From positions 1 through 48,559 of the forward strand of contig SUWK01000013.1 of assembly GCA_015061525.1 (NCBI GenBank): a DNA stretch of 48,559 nucleotides, read 5' to 3'. Below are positions 35,593 to 44,318 of this stretch, piece by piece. The notes below the pieces were generated by a model. That model was not told the DNA's origin and made no database searches. It saw only the letters and a list, made by a program, of their open reading frames with translations. The first letter of the stretch is position 1, and every line of letters starts with the position of its first letter. Made by a program: the position numbers and the translations under genes. The DNA comes from Lentisphaerota bacterium. GTDB lineage: Bacteria; Verrucomicrobiota; Lentisphaeria; Victivallales; Victivallaceae.

Positions 35593-38211
35593 TTACTTCT
35601 CCAACATCAGCCATACCCCTTTGCCGGGAGCTACCGGGATCGCATCACCGGCGGCATAAACCGCCTTTTCCTGAAGCCCGTCAACCGGCACTGCAGTAAA
35701 TCCGGTAAAGTGCCGCAGATTTTCCGGTAATTGTTCCGGATCAAACTCAAAGCGGACTTTTTCGACTTTACTGCTCCATGATGCCGCCGCCAACAGCACT
35801 TTGCCATCCGGATGAATGAATACAGTTGCTTTTACAGACGGAACAGAGGTTTTCACCGCCGGATCCCGATCGCAGAAAGTCACCATCCGGGCATCGGACA
35901 ATCCGAACATCTCAAACATCTTCCACAAAGGACGCGGATCAGCGAGCCAACCGTAACGCCCGGTCATGGCAAAGAGCATTCCCCGCCACGGATTGCCGCC
36001 CTTATAGAGCATCTCACTCATCAGTCCGTAAGGCAATCCGGAGATCTCCGTCAGATAAAATTCCGGCGTTCCCCATTCGTAGTCAAAGGATTCACCGATC
36101 CACAGCGATGATATGAACGGATAGATATGCATATCCCGGATCACCGGAGAAATATTGCCGTAATTCGGGCGCACCGGGTTATATGGATTCCAGGAGTGCA
36201 AATTCAATATCGGGTCACATTTGCGGATATCGCGGAAAATTTTGATCACCCGCCGGAATCCTTCGCGTGATGTAGCAGTATCATCCAGATACAATCCGTC
36301 GATCGGACACCTTTCCAGCAAATATCTCAAACCCTCGGAGTAATAGTTGTCCAGCATTCTTCCGGGGGTGGTTTCCATCGCCAAGTCCAGTTGCCCGGCG
36401 CACGGACCCTCTTTCACCGCCTCTGCCCATGCAGAAATATAACCGAACCGGCAGTTTTCCTGGATATACGGATGCGCCCCCATCGGGGCAGTTACCGGAC
36501 GTGCCTCCCTGCCGGGACCGGGATAGAGGATTTTACCACGCAAAGACGCCAATGCCCAGAATTCCGGCACATGCAGCGACAACTCTCTGGTCGTATAGTA
36601 CAGACACACTTTCAAATTTTCTTTATGCGCGACATCCACAAATTTCTGCAGATGTTCAAGAGAAATATCACAGAAAGGATAATTGATAAAAGGATTTTCT
36701 CTCAAAGCATGGTGGATATTGATCACCTCCACCCCCTCTGAACGCAGCCGGGCAAAAAACTCCGGAGTGAAAGTTTCCTCCAGCGGCTTTTCCAGATCGT
36801 GCATATAGGGCTGATAGAACCTCTGGCGCAAATGCCGTGCCGGTTCGGTCAGTTTTACCGGAGTCAACTGCAATTCAAAGCCGAAATCCAGTTTGCTCCC
36901 GGCGGCGATATTCCTGCTGCCGGAAAAGAGTGTTACCGCATTATTTTCATCTTTGCGGCGCAAACGGATACCGCCTTTGCCGGCATTGTGCCATGCTTCC
37001 GGCGGAATCAGTTTGGAAAAAAGATAATAACAGTTGGTCAATGGAGTAATGCTCTTTTTATCTCTCAGCCGCAGCCGGATACCGCCATTGAGGTCACTGA
37101 GGAAAAAGGCATCCTGCCCCCGGTTGCCATCCCAGTACCAGCAGAATTTTTCCGGCACTTTGCTGCCGTGGCGGTTCAAACCGGCAAAATATTTTCCCGG
37201 TGCGGCAAATTCCAGACGGATATCATCCGTTTCCAGCTCATCACGGAAAAACATTTCACAATCAAATGCGGCAAAACCGTCGTATTCAACAGCACCATTG
37301 ATCTTCAATTCAGCATTTATTGCCGGAAAAGTACATCCGGCCGTCCATTCGATGCGGTCCGGATATTCCGCAGTAAAACTGCAGTATGTTTTTTCAATTT
37401 TATCAAACGCCCCGTTATTTCCGGCAAAACGGAAAGGTTCGGAAATAAGATCATATGCCTTATCACCCAGATATTCATTGCTTCCGGCGAAGAAACTTTC
37501 GGCATGTTCCGGCAAGCCTGTTTCAGAGAGGGTCAAGGTTCTGCCCAGCAGGAAAATTTTTCTTTCCTCCCGGCGCAGCGGCACAAACGGCTCCGGAACC
37601 TCATGGGAAATACCGACATCGGATTCCAGCCACTTCAGCCGCGCCAGACGGAAATCATCGGATTCCCCACCGTCAGAAAGCACTGCTCCGGAAACCTGCA
37701 AATGGCAGGTAACGGTCTGCGGTTCTTCATTTTCTGCTGAAACGGTGAATTTACCGGTAAATTCCGTCTCCCTTTCCGGCAGATGCACCATGCACCAGAA
37801 CACCTGGATAGTGCCGGCAAGCAGATTTATCCGCTCATTTGCATTCTGCAGAAATATCCGTACCGGCAGCGGGAAATCAGTCGTATCTATCCGCAGATCC
37901 CCCAGCGCAGTTTCCGGAGCCCAGACCGCGATTTGAAAAACCAGATCTTCTCCGGGCTGTCCGGTCAATTCAAGGGCATCAAGTTTTCCGGCACTGCCGT
38001 TGAGCATACTTTTTGACGGCAGATCAAAGCGCACCACCGGATATTCCCGGGGAATACCGAAACAGTAAAAACTGCGGGGATCACCGGCGGTGTACTCCGC
38101 CGCCTCCACCGGAGACACAATATCGTGCATCCCCGGATCATCGCCGTAAAGTTTGTTGAACGTCAATTCACTGTGTGCCCGATCCGGCACATTTGCCATT
38201 TGCAATGCCAT
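35593..38211 (-). CDS. DUF6067/GH123-N-like putative glycoside hydrolase
   Basis: 872 residues. The first half is beta-rich, with FCWYWDGNRGQDAFFLSDLN and GGIRLRLRD. The second half is a TIM barrel with EVINIHHALRENPF, KVCLYYTTREL and IDGLYLDDTATSREGF, in which the Asp pair is a plausible catalytic site. These traits resemble the DUF6067 glycosidase-like family. No signal peptide is evident. AAGGA precedes the ATG at 38211. It lies between a pseudopilin gene and the GH95-like gene. The substrate is not known. Confidence 0.65.
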   Translation of the reverse strand: MALQMANVPDRAHSELTFNKLYGDDPGMHDIVSPVEAAEYTAGDPRSFYCFGIPREYPVVRFDLPSKSMLNGSAGKLDALELTGQPGEDLVFQIAVWAPETALGDLRIDTTDFPLPVRIFLQNANERINLLAGTIQVFWCMVHLPERETEFTGKFTVSAENEEPQTVTCHLQVSGAVLSDGGESDDFRLARLKWLESDVGISHEVPEPFVPLRREERKIFLLGRTLTLSETGLPEHAESFFAGSNEYLGDKAYDLISEPFRFAGNNGAFDKIEKTYCSFTAEYPDRIEWTAGCTFPAINAELKINGAVEYDGFAAFDCEMFFRDELETDDIRLEFAAPGKYFAGLNRHGSKVPEKFCWYWDGNRGQDAFFLSDLNGGIRLRLRDKKSITPLTNCYYLFSKLIPPEAWHNAGKGGIRLRRKDENNAVTLFSGSRNIAAGSKLDFGFELQLTPVKLTEPARHLRQRFYQPYMHDLEKPLEETFTPEFFARLRSEGVEVINIHHALRENPFINYPFCDISLEHLQKFVDVAHKENLKVCLYYTTRELSLHVPEFWALASLRGKILYPGPGREARPVTAPMGAHPYIQENCRFGYISAWAEAVKEGPCAGQLDLAMETTPGRMLDNYYSEGLRYLLERCPIDGLYLDDTATSREGFRRVIKIFRDIRKCDPILNLHSWNPYNPVRPNYGNISPVIRDMHIYPFISSLWIGESFDYEWGTPEFYLTEISGLPYGLMSEMLYKGGNPWRGMLFAMTGRYGWLADPRPLWKMFEMFGLSDARMVTFCDRDPAVKTSVPSVKATVFIHPDGKVLLAAASWSSKVEKVRFEFDPEQLPENLRHFTGFTAVPVDGLQEKAVYAAGDAIPVAPGKGVWLMLEK

Positions 38212-38235
38212 GATAAACTATCCTTAACCTTGACC

Positions 38236-39345
38236 TTAAAATTCAGCCCAATTCTCCACATTGTGACCGACACCGAAGGTGTTGTCGCCATTGATCAGCA
38301 TGATATTGCCGTGCCGGGTCTGAACCGAACCGTCACATGTGGTGACATTGATACCTGCCGATGCCGGAATATCCGCTTCACCAGCATAGGGTCCGGGATT
38401 GCCTCCGGAAGGATGACGATAACCCAAACGGTAATAACAAACATAATCGGCAAAAGCGTAATATGTATCACCGTCAACGTGTTCCGTAAACAGGATCGTG
38501 CTGCTGGCTTTGTTGATCGCCGAACCCTTGCAGCTGCCCTCTTTATACAAATTGGCATTGAATGTGGGTGCAGTTTTGGCGACCACCGTGATATTGGCGA
38601 TATAGCTCATGCCGTCTTTGCCGCCGGTATATTCGCCTTTGCCAGCCGGATTGGAAGCACTCGGACACTGGAACATCGGCACTTCTGCAGTTTTGTAAAA
38701 CAGCGATTCCCCTGTTCCCGCCTTGCCTTGCGCACTGCTGTACCCAAGATAAGGCAGCAATTTCGGTGCCCAGCCATAGTAACTGCTGTGGACATAGTAA
38801 TCGCAATCGTTCAAATACTGGGCATTTGCCAAGCCCAACTGTTTCATATTGTTGACACAGCTGGCACTGCGCCCGCGTTCACGGGCAGAGTTGAGTGCCG
38901 GAAGCAGAATTGCAGCCAGAATCGCAATAATGGCGATGACCACCAGCAATTCGATCAAGGTAAATGAGTGTGCGGGGGACAAGGAAAACTTTTTTTCACG
39001 GGAAAAAAAGTTTTCCTTTTCCCCCGCGCCCCCTTTCTCTTTCAAAAAAAGCGGGATACTTTTTGATGATAAATCATGCTCCGCCGTGTGAAACGCAGCG
39101 TTGCTGCATGAAGCGTTTGCCTGCGGCAAACATAAAGCACTTGCTTTGCAAGTATGATGCGGCGTATTTTTGTGAGCGGCACTCTCCGTATGTTTCCGTA
39201 CACATCCGTACTGATCCGTACAAATAAAGCGTTTGAAAAAATCACGGCAGAGTTGTGAGGTGACAACCAATAATTCGATCAAAGTAAATTTCCTGCTGAT
39301 AAAATTGAATAGCTGACTGCTTTTTAATGTACTGTGCCTTTTCAT
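38236..39345 (-). CDS. Pseudopilin (DUF1559-type) with a duplicated leader split by an in-frame insert
   Basis: 369 residues from the ATG at 39345 (GGAG nine bases upstream; a TTG three codons earlier is less likely). The motif FTLIELLVV occurs twice. After the first (about residues 20-28) comes an insert of about 100 residues starting TSQLCRDFF; then the second copy runs into the normal helix [15 protein letters not shown]. The rest is a typical Lentisphaeria/Planctomycetes pseudopilin: [28 protein letters not shown], and a C-terminal [11 protein letters not shown]. The -1 residue before either Phe is not Gly (Lys and Ser). Which leader is processed, or whether the product works, is unclear. 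It is in an operon with glycosidase-like genes. Confidence 0.85.
   Translation of the reverse strand: MKRHSTLKSSQLFNFISRKFTLIELLVVTSQLCRDFFKRFICTDQYGCVRKHTESAAHKNTPHHTCKASALCLPQANASCSNAAFHTAEHDLSSKSIPLFLKEKGGAGEKENFFSREKKFSLSPAHSFTLIELLVVIAIIAILAAILLPALNSARERGRSASCVNNMKQLGLANAQYLNDCDYYVHSSYYGWAPKLLPYLGYSSAQGKAGTGESLFYKTAEVPMFQCPSASNPAGKGEYTGGKDGMSYIANITVVAKTAPTFNANLYKEGSCKGSAINKASSTILFTEHVDGDTYYAFADYVCYYRLGYRHPSGGNPGPYAGEADIPASAGINVTTCDGSVQTRHGNIMLINGDNTFGVGHNVENWAEF
38970..39029. repeat. Large in-frame hairpin within the pseudopilin gene
   Basis: Left arm 38970-38997 and right arm 39002-39029 pair over 28 positions with one mismatch and one G-T pair around a 4-base loop; the inner 15 bp pair perfectly (GGAAAACTTTTTTTC against its complement). 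It encodes [10 protein letters not shown] and lies just before the second leader. Confidence 0.9.
39085..39264 (-). repeat. Leader-inserted repeat, copy 2
   Basis: Matches 1-180 with three differences. It contains the same three mini-hairpins (39095-39153) and four 10-bp units (39185-39224). Its 5' edge, in coding sense, falls directly after the LLVV codons of the first leader. Confidence 0.9.
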
Positions 39346-39375
39346 TCTTTTCAACTCCTTTTTTTGATCAAAAAC

Positions 39376-41013
39376 TCATTTGCCGGATTTATACAATACC
39401 GGCAGCATCTCGATTTTTTCGATAAGCAGACTCTGCTCCTTTTTCGGATGATAGAATCCGACTGTCAGCTGCATCGTCCCGGCGTTGTGCGGTGAAGAGA
39501 TCAGCTGCTCGTATTCAAAAGAGCCGTCCGCAGCAAACTTGTCGATAAAAATCATCACCTGACGATGGAACCCCAGCGGATAATTGCCGTCGGCACTCTG
39601 CCACGTGCCGCCGATACGCACGACAGGATTACTTTCTTTGCCGGCAGCGATTTTGCCGCGTATTTTGAAAATGTACTCTCTTTCCGGAGCGACTTTGACC
39701 TGCTGCACAATACAGTCACCCTGGATCATATTGCCGATCAGAAGTCCATCCTTGCGTGATTTCAAAAACGCCTTGCTGCTCGCCGGATCATCGTGATAGA
39801 ACCACCAGTGCGGAATATTTTTACCGTCATTTGCCTGTTGAAAATCTCCATTGCGGACAACGGACTTTGCCGGATTTTTCTTCCGCATTATTCTGGCAAG
39901 TTTCAACGGATCAGCGGCATTGCGGGTGATCTCATTGATGCCGGGATAAACTTTTTCAAGTTCCGGCGGATTATCCGGACGGTAATCGACCTTCCACCAT
40001 GCAACCCGTTCACTGTAGAGCCACACATATTCATCGGAATACTGCATCGCATAAGCCAAATTTCTGGCGTAGAAATTCAATGCACCCATTTTGCCCAGTT
40101 CAGGATAGAGACATTTGCCCCACCAGAAAGACTCTCCCCTTACTATCGCATCCATATAAATGGGGGCTGCCAAACGGGTCTGAAGTTTGAATTTATTGAT
40201 ATTTTCCGGAGCAAGAAAATGGGGAAACACATACTCGAAATCCAAACGCAAATGCTTGAAATCATCCTCGTTTTTCGCCAGATAGCCATCTTTTTCCTGT
40301 CCCTCATGAATGACCGCCGCAGGTGTGATCACATCGTAGATACCGTTGATAAAGGGACCGAGCAGACTTTGCGCACCTGCCGGATCGCTGCGGTAATTGC
40401 GAACCAGCGAAAGCCACCAGATGGCTATAATATTGATATCGGGATATTCTTTGAAGATCGCGTTGCCGTACTCACGTCCGCGCTGACGGACTTTCGCATT
40501 AATCTCGGCACGGCTTTTGCCGGGAACAGCAGTATTCTGCCACAATTTGGTCTTATACTCTTCAAGGTCGAGCAGAATGCCTTTGAATCCGATCTCCTTC
40601 GCCGCCCGGGCAAGCAGACCGATATTGTTGCATACTCCCGCCCAATGTTCATCATTGAACCAGTCAACATCTCCCGGCTGGATACCGGCGTAAAGAAAGT
40701 TGTCAGTCAAATTTTTGAATTTAATCTTTTTCAAATCACCGATTGCCGGTTTCAGCCACTCATACTGCCATTTGCGGGCAGAAAACAGTGTATCGTCACG
40801 AACTTTGAAACGGGGCTCGTGCAGAATAACAGAGATTCCGTCCAAAGGCGAATTATCGTAAAGATCAGGATTTTTCACCAACCGGTCGGAAGTCGGCATA
40901 CTCCAACTCAACTCAATGATCTTTTTGCGCGGCATCTGATACAATTCTGCGGCAAAAAGCGTACTGCTGACACTGCACAGCAGTAATAACTGAAAAATTT
41001 TACTCTTTTTCAT
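39376..41013 (-). CDS. Secreted TIM-barrel-like protein with C-terminal carbohydrate-binding-like domain
   Basis: 545 residues from the ATG at 41013, which has AAGGAG at ideal spacing. A signal peptide (about 1-22, ending LFAAEL) is followed by a barrel-like domain with ILLDLEEY, NIIAIWW and LRLDFEYVFPHF; the acidic residues in these strands are candidate catalytic positions, by inference. From about residue 385 a jelly-roll-like domain begins with VVRNGDFQQAND and contains EYIFKIRGKIAAG, as in CBM4/9/22-type modules. No named family recognised. First gene of the operon with the pseudopilin and the two glycosidase-like genes; divergent from AraC. Confidence 0.6.
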   Translation of the reverse strand: MKKSKIFQLLLLCSVSSTLFAAELYQMPRKKIIELSWSMPTSDRLVKNPDLYDNSPLDGISVILHEPRFKVRDDTLFSARKWQYEWLKPAIGDLKKIKFKNLTDNFLYAGIQPGDVDWFNDEHWAGVCNNIGLLARAAKEIGFKGILLDLEEYKTKLWQNTAVPGKSRAEINAKVRQRGREYGNAIFKEYPDINIIAIWWLSLVRNYRSDPAGAQSLLGPFINGIYDVITPAAVIHEGQEKDGYLAKNEDDFKHLRLDFEYVFPHFLAPENINKFKLQTRLAAPIYMDAIVRGESFWWGKCLYPELGKMGALNFYARNLAYAMQYSDEYVWLYSERVAWWKVDYRPDNPPELEKVYPGINEITRNAADPLKLARIMRKKNPAKSVVRNGDFQQANDGKNIPHWWFYHDDPASSKAFLKSRKDGLLIGNMIQGDCIVQQVKVAPEREYIFKIRGKIAAGKESNPVVRIGGTWQSADGNYPLGFHRQVMIFIDKFAADGSFEYEQLISSPHNAGTMQLTVGFYHPKKEQSLLIEKIEMLPVLYKSGK

Positions 41014-41045
41014 CCGCAATCTCCTTTGTTTGGTTAAAGTTCTAC

Positions 41046-41077
41046 TTGCAATATCAACTTGCTCTGCTTATATTATA
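41046..41077. promoter_or_regulatory. Overlapping divergent promoters between the operon and araC-like gene
   Basis: Plus strand: TTGCAA (41046-41051), 17 bases, TATATT (41069-41074), pointing at the AraC gene. Minus strand: TATAAT (complement of 41072-41077), pointing at the secreted-protein operon, without a good -35 box. The two -10 boxes overlap by three bases, so the promoters probably exclude each other, and the operon promoter may need an activator. Confidence 0.45.
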
Positions 41078-41119
41078 CTTGCTGACAAAAAAAATCATAG
41101 ATATGTAACGGCTGAAAAT

Positions 41120-41923
41120 ATGTATAATATTGCTGCGAACCACTTACCGGACCGGATTCTACCCCCACCGGATATTCTGGTGATCAAATATAATATCAAC
41201 CTCTGGGTGCCACAGTGGAATTTGGAAAACCGCCTGTCGAAATTCTTTCTTATCTACTGGAACAACACCCCGGGAGCATTTTTGCATTTCACTGATCACC
41301 AAGTAGAAATGACTCCGGACAAACTCGTTTTGATCCCGCCGTTCACTCTGATTTCAGCAGAAACCCGAAAGCCATTCACCCATAATTTCATAGAATTTTC
41401 AGCCGGTTCCCCCTTTGATAATGTCAAACGCAGTGAATTGATCTATCCCGCTGTTATTGCTGAAGATGTTTTACGTCATCACGGCAAAGACCGGCAGAAA
41501 TTCACCCTGAGCATGTACTCATTCATCTATCAATTACTGTTGAAGATCCCTCCTGAACATCTGCTGCCGTCACCGCATCAGGCGATCGATCCCAGAATAG
41601 ATAAAGCGTTGAAGCTGATCGATTCTGCCAGTCCCGGAGAGTATACTTCCGGAAAACTTGCAAAGATACTCAATATTTCGGAAAGCCGTTTTATCCATTT
41701 ATTTAAAGAACAAACCTCTGTTTCCCCCACTCATTATATGCTGCTGCGCCGACTGGATGTCGCCCAGCATCTGCTGCAGGATCCGGAACGCTCCATAGCG
41801 CAGATCGCCGAAGAGACCGGTTTCGTTGACCGTTCGCACTTTGAACGGGTCTTTACCAAAAAATTCAACATCACTCCTGCCGGTATGCGCAAACTTTTCA
41901 AGCAGACCACCCCTGAAAAGTAA
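41120..41923 (+). CDS. AraC-family transcriptional regulator
   Basis: 267 residues from the ATG at 41120; a longer frame begins with TTG at 41030 but that would lie over the divergent promoter. The N-terminal half is a cupin-like sensor (NLWVPQWNLENR, LVLIPPFTL). The C-terminal two helix-turn-helix units include SGKLAKILNISESRFIHLFK and IAQIAEETGFVDRSHFERVF, ending in the usual F-K-T-P-R-like block (FNITPAGMRKLF). It is divergent from the four-gene glycan operon and is the obvious candidate regulator of it. Confidence 0.9.
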   Translation: MYNIAANHLPDRILPPPDILVIKYNINLWVPQWNLENRLSKFFLIYWNNTPGAFLHFTDHQVEMTPDKLVLIPPFTLISAETRKPFTHNFIEFSAGSPFDNVKRSELIYPAVIAEDVLRHHGKDRQKFTLSMYSFIYQLLLKIPPEHLLPSPHQAIDPRIDKALKLIDSASPGEYTSGKLAKILNISESRFIHLFKEQTSVSPTHYMLLRRLDVAQHLLQDPERSIAQIAEETGFVDRSHFERVFTKKFNITPAGMRKLFKQTTPEK

Positions 41924-41965
41924 CAGTTACGGAAAAATAACAGTATATGTGCGGCAATCATGAAC

Positions 41966-42472
41966 TTACTGACCGGGAATCAAATTTTCCACCGGGAAGG
42001 CATGTTTGCGCAGAAAATCCATGATCTCCGCCTGATCGCTTGCCTCGAGCTGTACAGTACGGGACAAAACCCACAATAACGTGCCATCCTGTGAAGTCAC
42101 CACGCTGTACCGGTAGTCCGGAGCAAGTTTGATTATCCGGTAATCAGCATAAAACGGACGGAAAAATGAAACTTGCAATTCTCCGGTACTGCCGCTCCCG
42201 GCAAAGCGGATAAAGCCGTTGACAGACTTGGGAATACCATTTTTCAATCCCCGGTTGATCACCCGCAGTGAACCATCCGGAGACCGGAAATATTCGGCAG
42301 AAACTCCTCTCATATCCTTTTCAAACCAATTGGGCAGACGGCAGATTTCGTACCATTTACCCAGATATTTATCAACCTCAAAGCCGGAAACCGCCGGAAT
42401 TGCCGGTACAGTTGACCTGCAGCTGGCAGCCGTCAGCAGAAACGGCAGAAACAACCATTTGAAAAACCTCAT
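41966..42472 (-). CDS. Outer-membrane lipocalin lipoprotein (Blc-like)
   Basis: 168 residues. The signal ends in a lipobox LTAASC with the lipidated Cys18; Ser at +3 and Arg at +2 do not suggest inner-membrane retention, so an outer-membrane place is likely. The lipocalin signature GKWYEI (38-43) and the C-terminal SVVTSQDGTLLWVLSRT strand pair match bacterial lipocalins, which bind fatty acids or lysophospholipids. AGGAG precedes the ATG. It is convergent with AraC and has its own promoter. Confidence 0.9.
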   Translation of the reverse strand: MRFFKWLFLPFLLTAASCRSTVPAIPAVSGFEVDKYLGKWYEICRLPNWFEKDMRGVSAEYFRSPDGSLRVINRGLKNGIPKSVNGFIRFAGSGSTGELQVSFFRPFYADYRIIKLAPDYRYSVVTSQDGTLLWVLSRTVQLEASDQAEIMDFLRKHAFPVENLIPGQ

Positions 42473-42496
42473 AAAAAAATCTCCTCTCTACCGGAA

Positions 42497-42524
42497 AATA
42501 TAAGCGGACACAGCGTTTTTTCAA
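42497..42524 (-). promoter_or_regulatory. Promoter of the lipocalin gene
   Basis: On the minus strand TTGAAA (42519-42524), 16 bases, TATATT (42497-42502), about 25 bases before the start codon. Confidence 0.55.
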
Positions 42525-42534
42525 CCCGGAAAAA

Positions 42535-42563
42535 TTGCATTTCCCAGATTTCAATGCTATAGT
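42535..42563 (+). promoter_or_regulatory. Promoter of the secreted 527-residue protein gene
   Basis: TTGCAT (42535-42540), 17 bases, TATAGT (42558-42563), 25 bases before the ATG at 42589. Divergent from the lipocalin promoter. Confidence 0.6.
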
Positions 42564-42588
42564 ATTGCAGCAGCATGAGGTAAGTCAG

Positions 42589-44172
42589 ATGAGAAAAATT
42601 ATTTTACTGTTGACAATATTCGCCACGCTCCACGCAGAAGAGTTGACTATGGATATCAACTTTGACGGTCATCCGGATAAACTGCGGGAAGTCAAACGTA
42701 TTGATTGCGGCATACTGTTTGATGTTCTGCTTTTCAATCCGGCAGACGGTAAATTTCACCGGGATCCGGTATATTCCCAACTGATCGCCGGAGGCAGGCC
42801 GGAATTGAATACCGCAGAAAAGAGCATTCAATGCGTATTCACACCGGAAAACGGCAGCATTTTCCCCGGATACAAATTCCTTGTCCGCAACGGCAAACTC
42901 TGCTTTGCCGATGGGAAAGAAATACCGGAAAAAGTCAACTGGACATGGAATTTGACCAGATTGTCCCCCGAATTGCAGGAGTTTGACCGCAGAGCCGGAA
43001 AACACTCTTATGATGAAGTTCTTTTGAAATGGCAGAAACTTACTGCGGAACTGGAAAAATATCAAATCCCCTACTCGGCAGAGATCTACTGCCGCCGGTA
43101 CAATGACGGACACCGTCCGGATCCGCAAATCGCTCAAAGGTGGCAGAAAAACATCTCAAAATTATCCGATGAACTGCCCGAAGGTGCAGAGTTTGAAAAA
43201 TCAACCCGGAACGCAGTCAGACTGCGGCAAGAATTTCTGCAGAATAATGCTTCCTCTCTTGAACTGATGGAAAAATTCCTGCAAAATCCGCGCGACCTCT
43301 TCCCTGCTCCTGTCCCCGGCGAACTGCTTGCCGACCAAACCTTCAGTTTCGGCAGAAGTTTCCGGAGTGCCGCAGAAATTTATGCCGTAAAAATCGCTGC
43401 CGCTGTTGACCGGGAAGATTATACCGCCGCGATCAATGAGTTTGTCAAAAGCCGTCAACTGCTGGTAAACCCCAGCTCACAGCTGCACTATATGGTGAAC
43501 TCCGGCATCCGGGCAATACTTGATCAGGCACTATGCAATGTGCTTTATCAGGCAAAAAAGCAGGGAAAACTTACTCCGGAACTTTTACAGCGCGCCCGGA
43601 AATTGACCGCAGATGATGAAAAAACTGCTCTGCGGGAGTTTTATCATGCAGTTTTAATGGATTGTGCCTATGCTTTTGATCTTGCCGACCTGATGATAAA
43701 GGGCAAATTCACGTCGATCCTCAAGCGCGATGACGGTATCATACTTTACTTTATTGCCAGGATCATCGTTGAAGACAAGATCACGAGCGGCAAATTTTAC
43801 TGCCGCGCATTGGAAGAACTCAAAAACGATCCGTATATGACCGGCAAAGCGGAAAATCTGTTTTCTCCGGAAGCATTGAAATTCCTCGATCCGGCAATAA
43901 ATCTCCGACTGCATAAAAAGCCTTTGTTCAATATTTTATGCAGAGTCCGCGCCACCGCCGCCGCACTTGATTATCTGGAAAACGGCAAAGCTCCGCAGAT
44001 CATTGATCCGTATACCGGAAAAAATCTGCTGATATACAATGGGACATTCAAATACGGCATAAATGAAACTCCTTCTCACGGAATACGGCTCTATTCGGCA
44101 GGCAGCAACGGCAAAGATGAACAGGGAGCCGGTGAAGATGATATCGGGATAATACTTTTTGACAGAGAGTAA
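42589..44172 (+). CDS. Secreted protein of unknown function with pseudopilin-like C-terminal tail
   Basis: 527 residues from the ATG at 42589, with GAGG eight bases upstream. A short signal peptide (MRKIILLLTIFATLHAEE) is followed by a long, mainly helical region with no motif I recognise. The last ~55 residues read PQIIDPYTGKNLLIY, then RLYSAGSNGKDEQG and GEDDIGIILF. That tail resembles the calcium-loop end of type II secretion pseudopilins and some planctomycete secreted proteins (DP-TG-PL then YS-G-DG-D-G-DD). It is a single gene, between lipocalin and the CE15-like gene. Confidence 0.55.
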   Translation: MRKIILLLTIFATLHAEELTMDINFDGHPDKLREVKRIDCGILFDVLLFNPADGKFHRDPVYSQLIAGGRPELNTAEKSIQCVFTPENGSIFPGYKFLVRNGKLCFADGKEIPEKVNWTWNLTRLSPELQEFDRRAGKHSYDEVLLKWQKLTAELEKYQIPYSAEIYCRRYNDGHRPDPQIAQRWQKNISKLSDELPEGAEFEKSTRNAVRLRQEFLQNNASSLELMEKFLQNPRDLFPAPVPGELLADQTFSFGRSFRSAAEIYAVKIAAAVDREDYTAAINEFVKSRQLLVNPSSQLHYMVNSGIRAILDQALCNVLYQAKKQGKLTPELLQRARKLTADDEKTALREFYHAVLMDCAYAFDLADLMIKGKFTSILKRDDGIILYFIARIIVEDKITSGKFYCRALEELKNDPYMTGKAENLFSPEALKFLDPAINLRLHKKPLFNILCRVRATAAALDYLENGKAPQIIDPYTGKNLLIYNGTFKYGINETPSHGIRLYSAGSNGKDEQGAGEDDIGIILFDRE

Positions 44173-44197
44173 GACGTTTTCACCATCTTCAACTGCA

Positions 44198-44244
44198 GCA
44201 GAAATACCCGGGGAAACATTTTACCTAAAAGAGAGTATTTCTGC
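44198..44244. promoter_or_regulatory. Perfect 10-bp inverted repeat abutting the CE15 promoter
   Basis: GCAGAAATAC (44198-44207) and GTATTTCTGC (44235-44244) are separated by 27 bases, the second arm touching the -35 box at 44245. No T-run follows, so it fits an operator better than a terminator. Confidence 0.45.
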
Positions 44245-44273
44245 TTGAAAAAGCATACTTGCGGCACTACATT
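44245..44273 (+). promoter_or_regulatory. Candidate promoter of the CE15-like esterase gene
   Basis: TTGAAA (44245-44250), 17 bases, TACATT (44268-44273). The same -35 and -10 hexamers and spacing occur ahead of the DUF4434 gene. Confidence 0.45.
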
Positions 44274-44318
44274 TTACCATCGCGTTTCAACATGATTTCA
44301 ATACAGGGAAATTTTACT

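Noticed and set aside
41030-41119. Upstream TTG start for the AraC regulator
   Set aside because: It would put coding sequence over the divergent promoter and adds residues unlike the family.
44198-44244. Intrinsic terminator for the secreted unknown gene
   Set aside because: The stem is perfect but the loop is 27 bases and no T-run follows; operator is the better reading.
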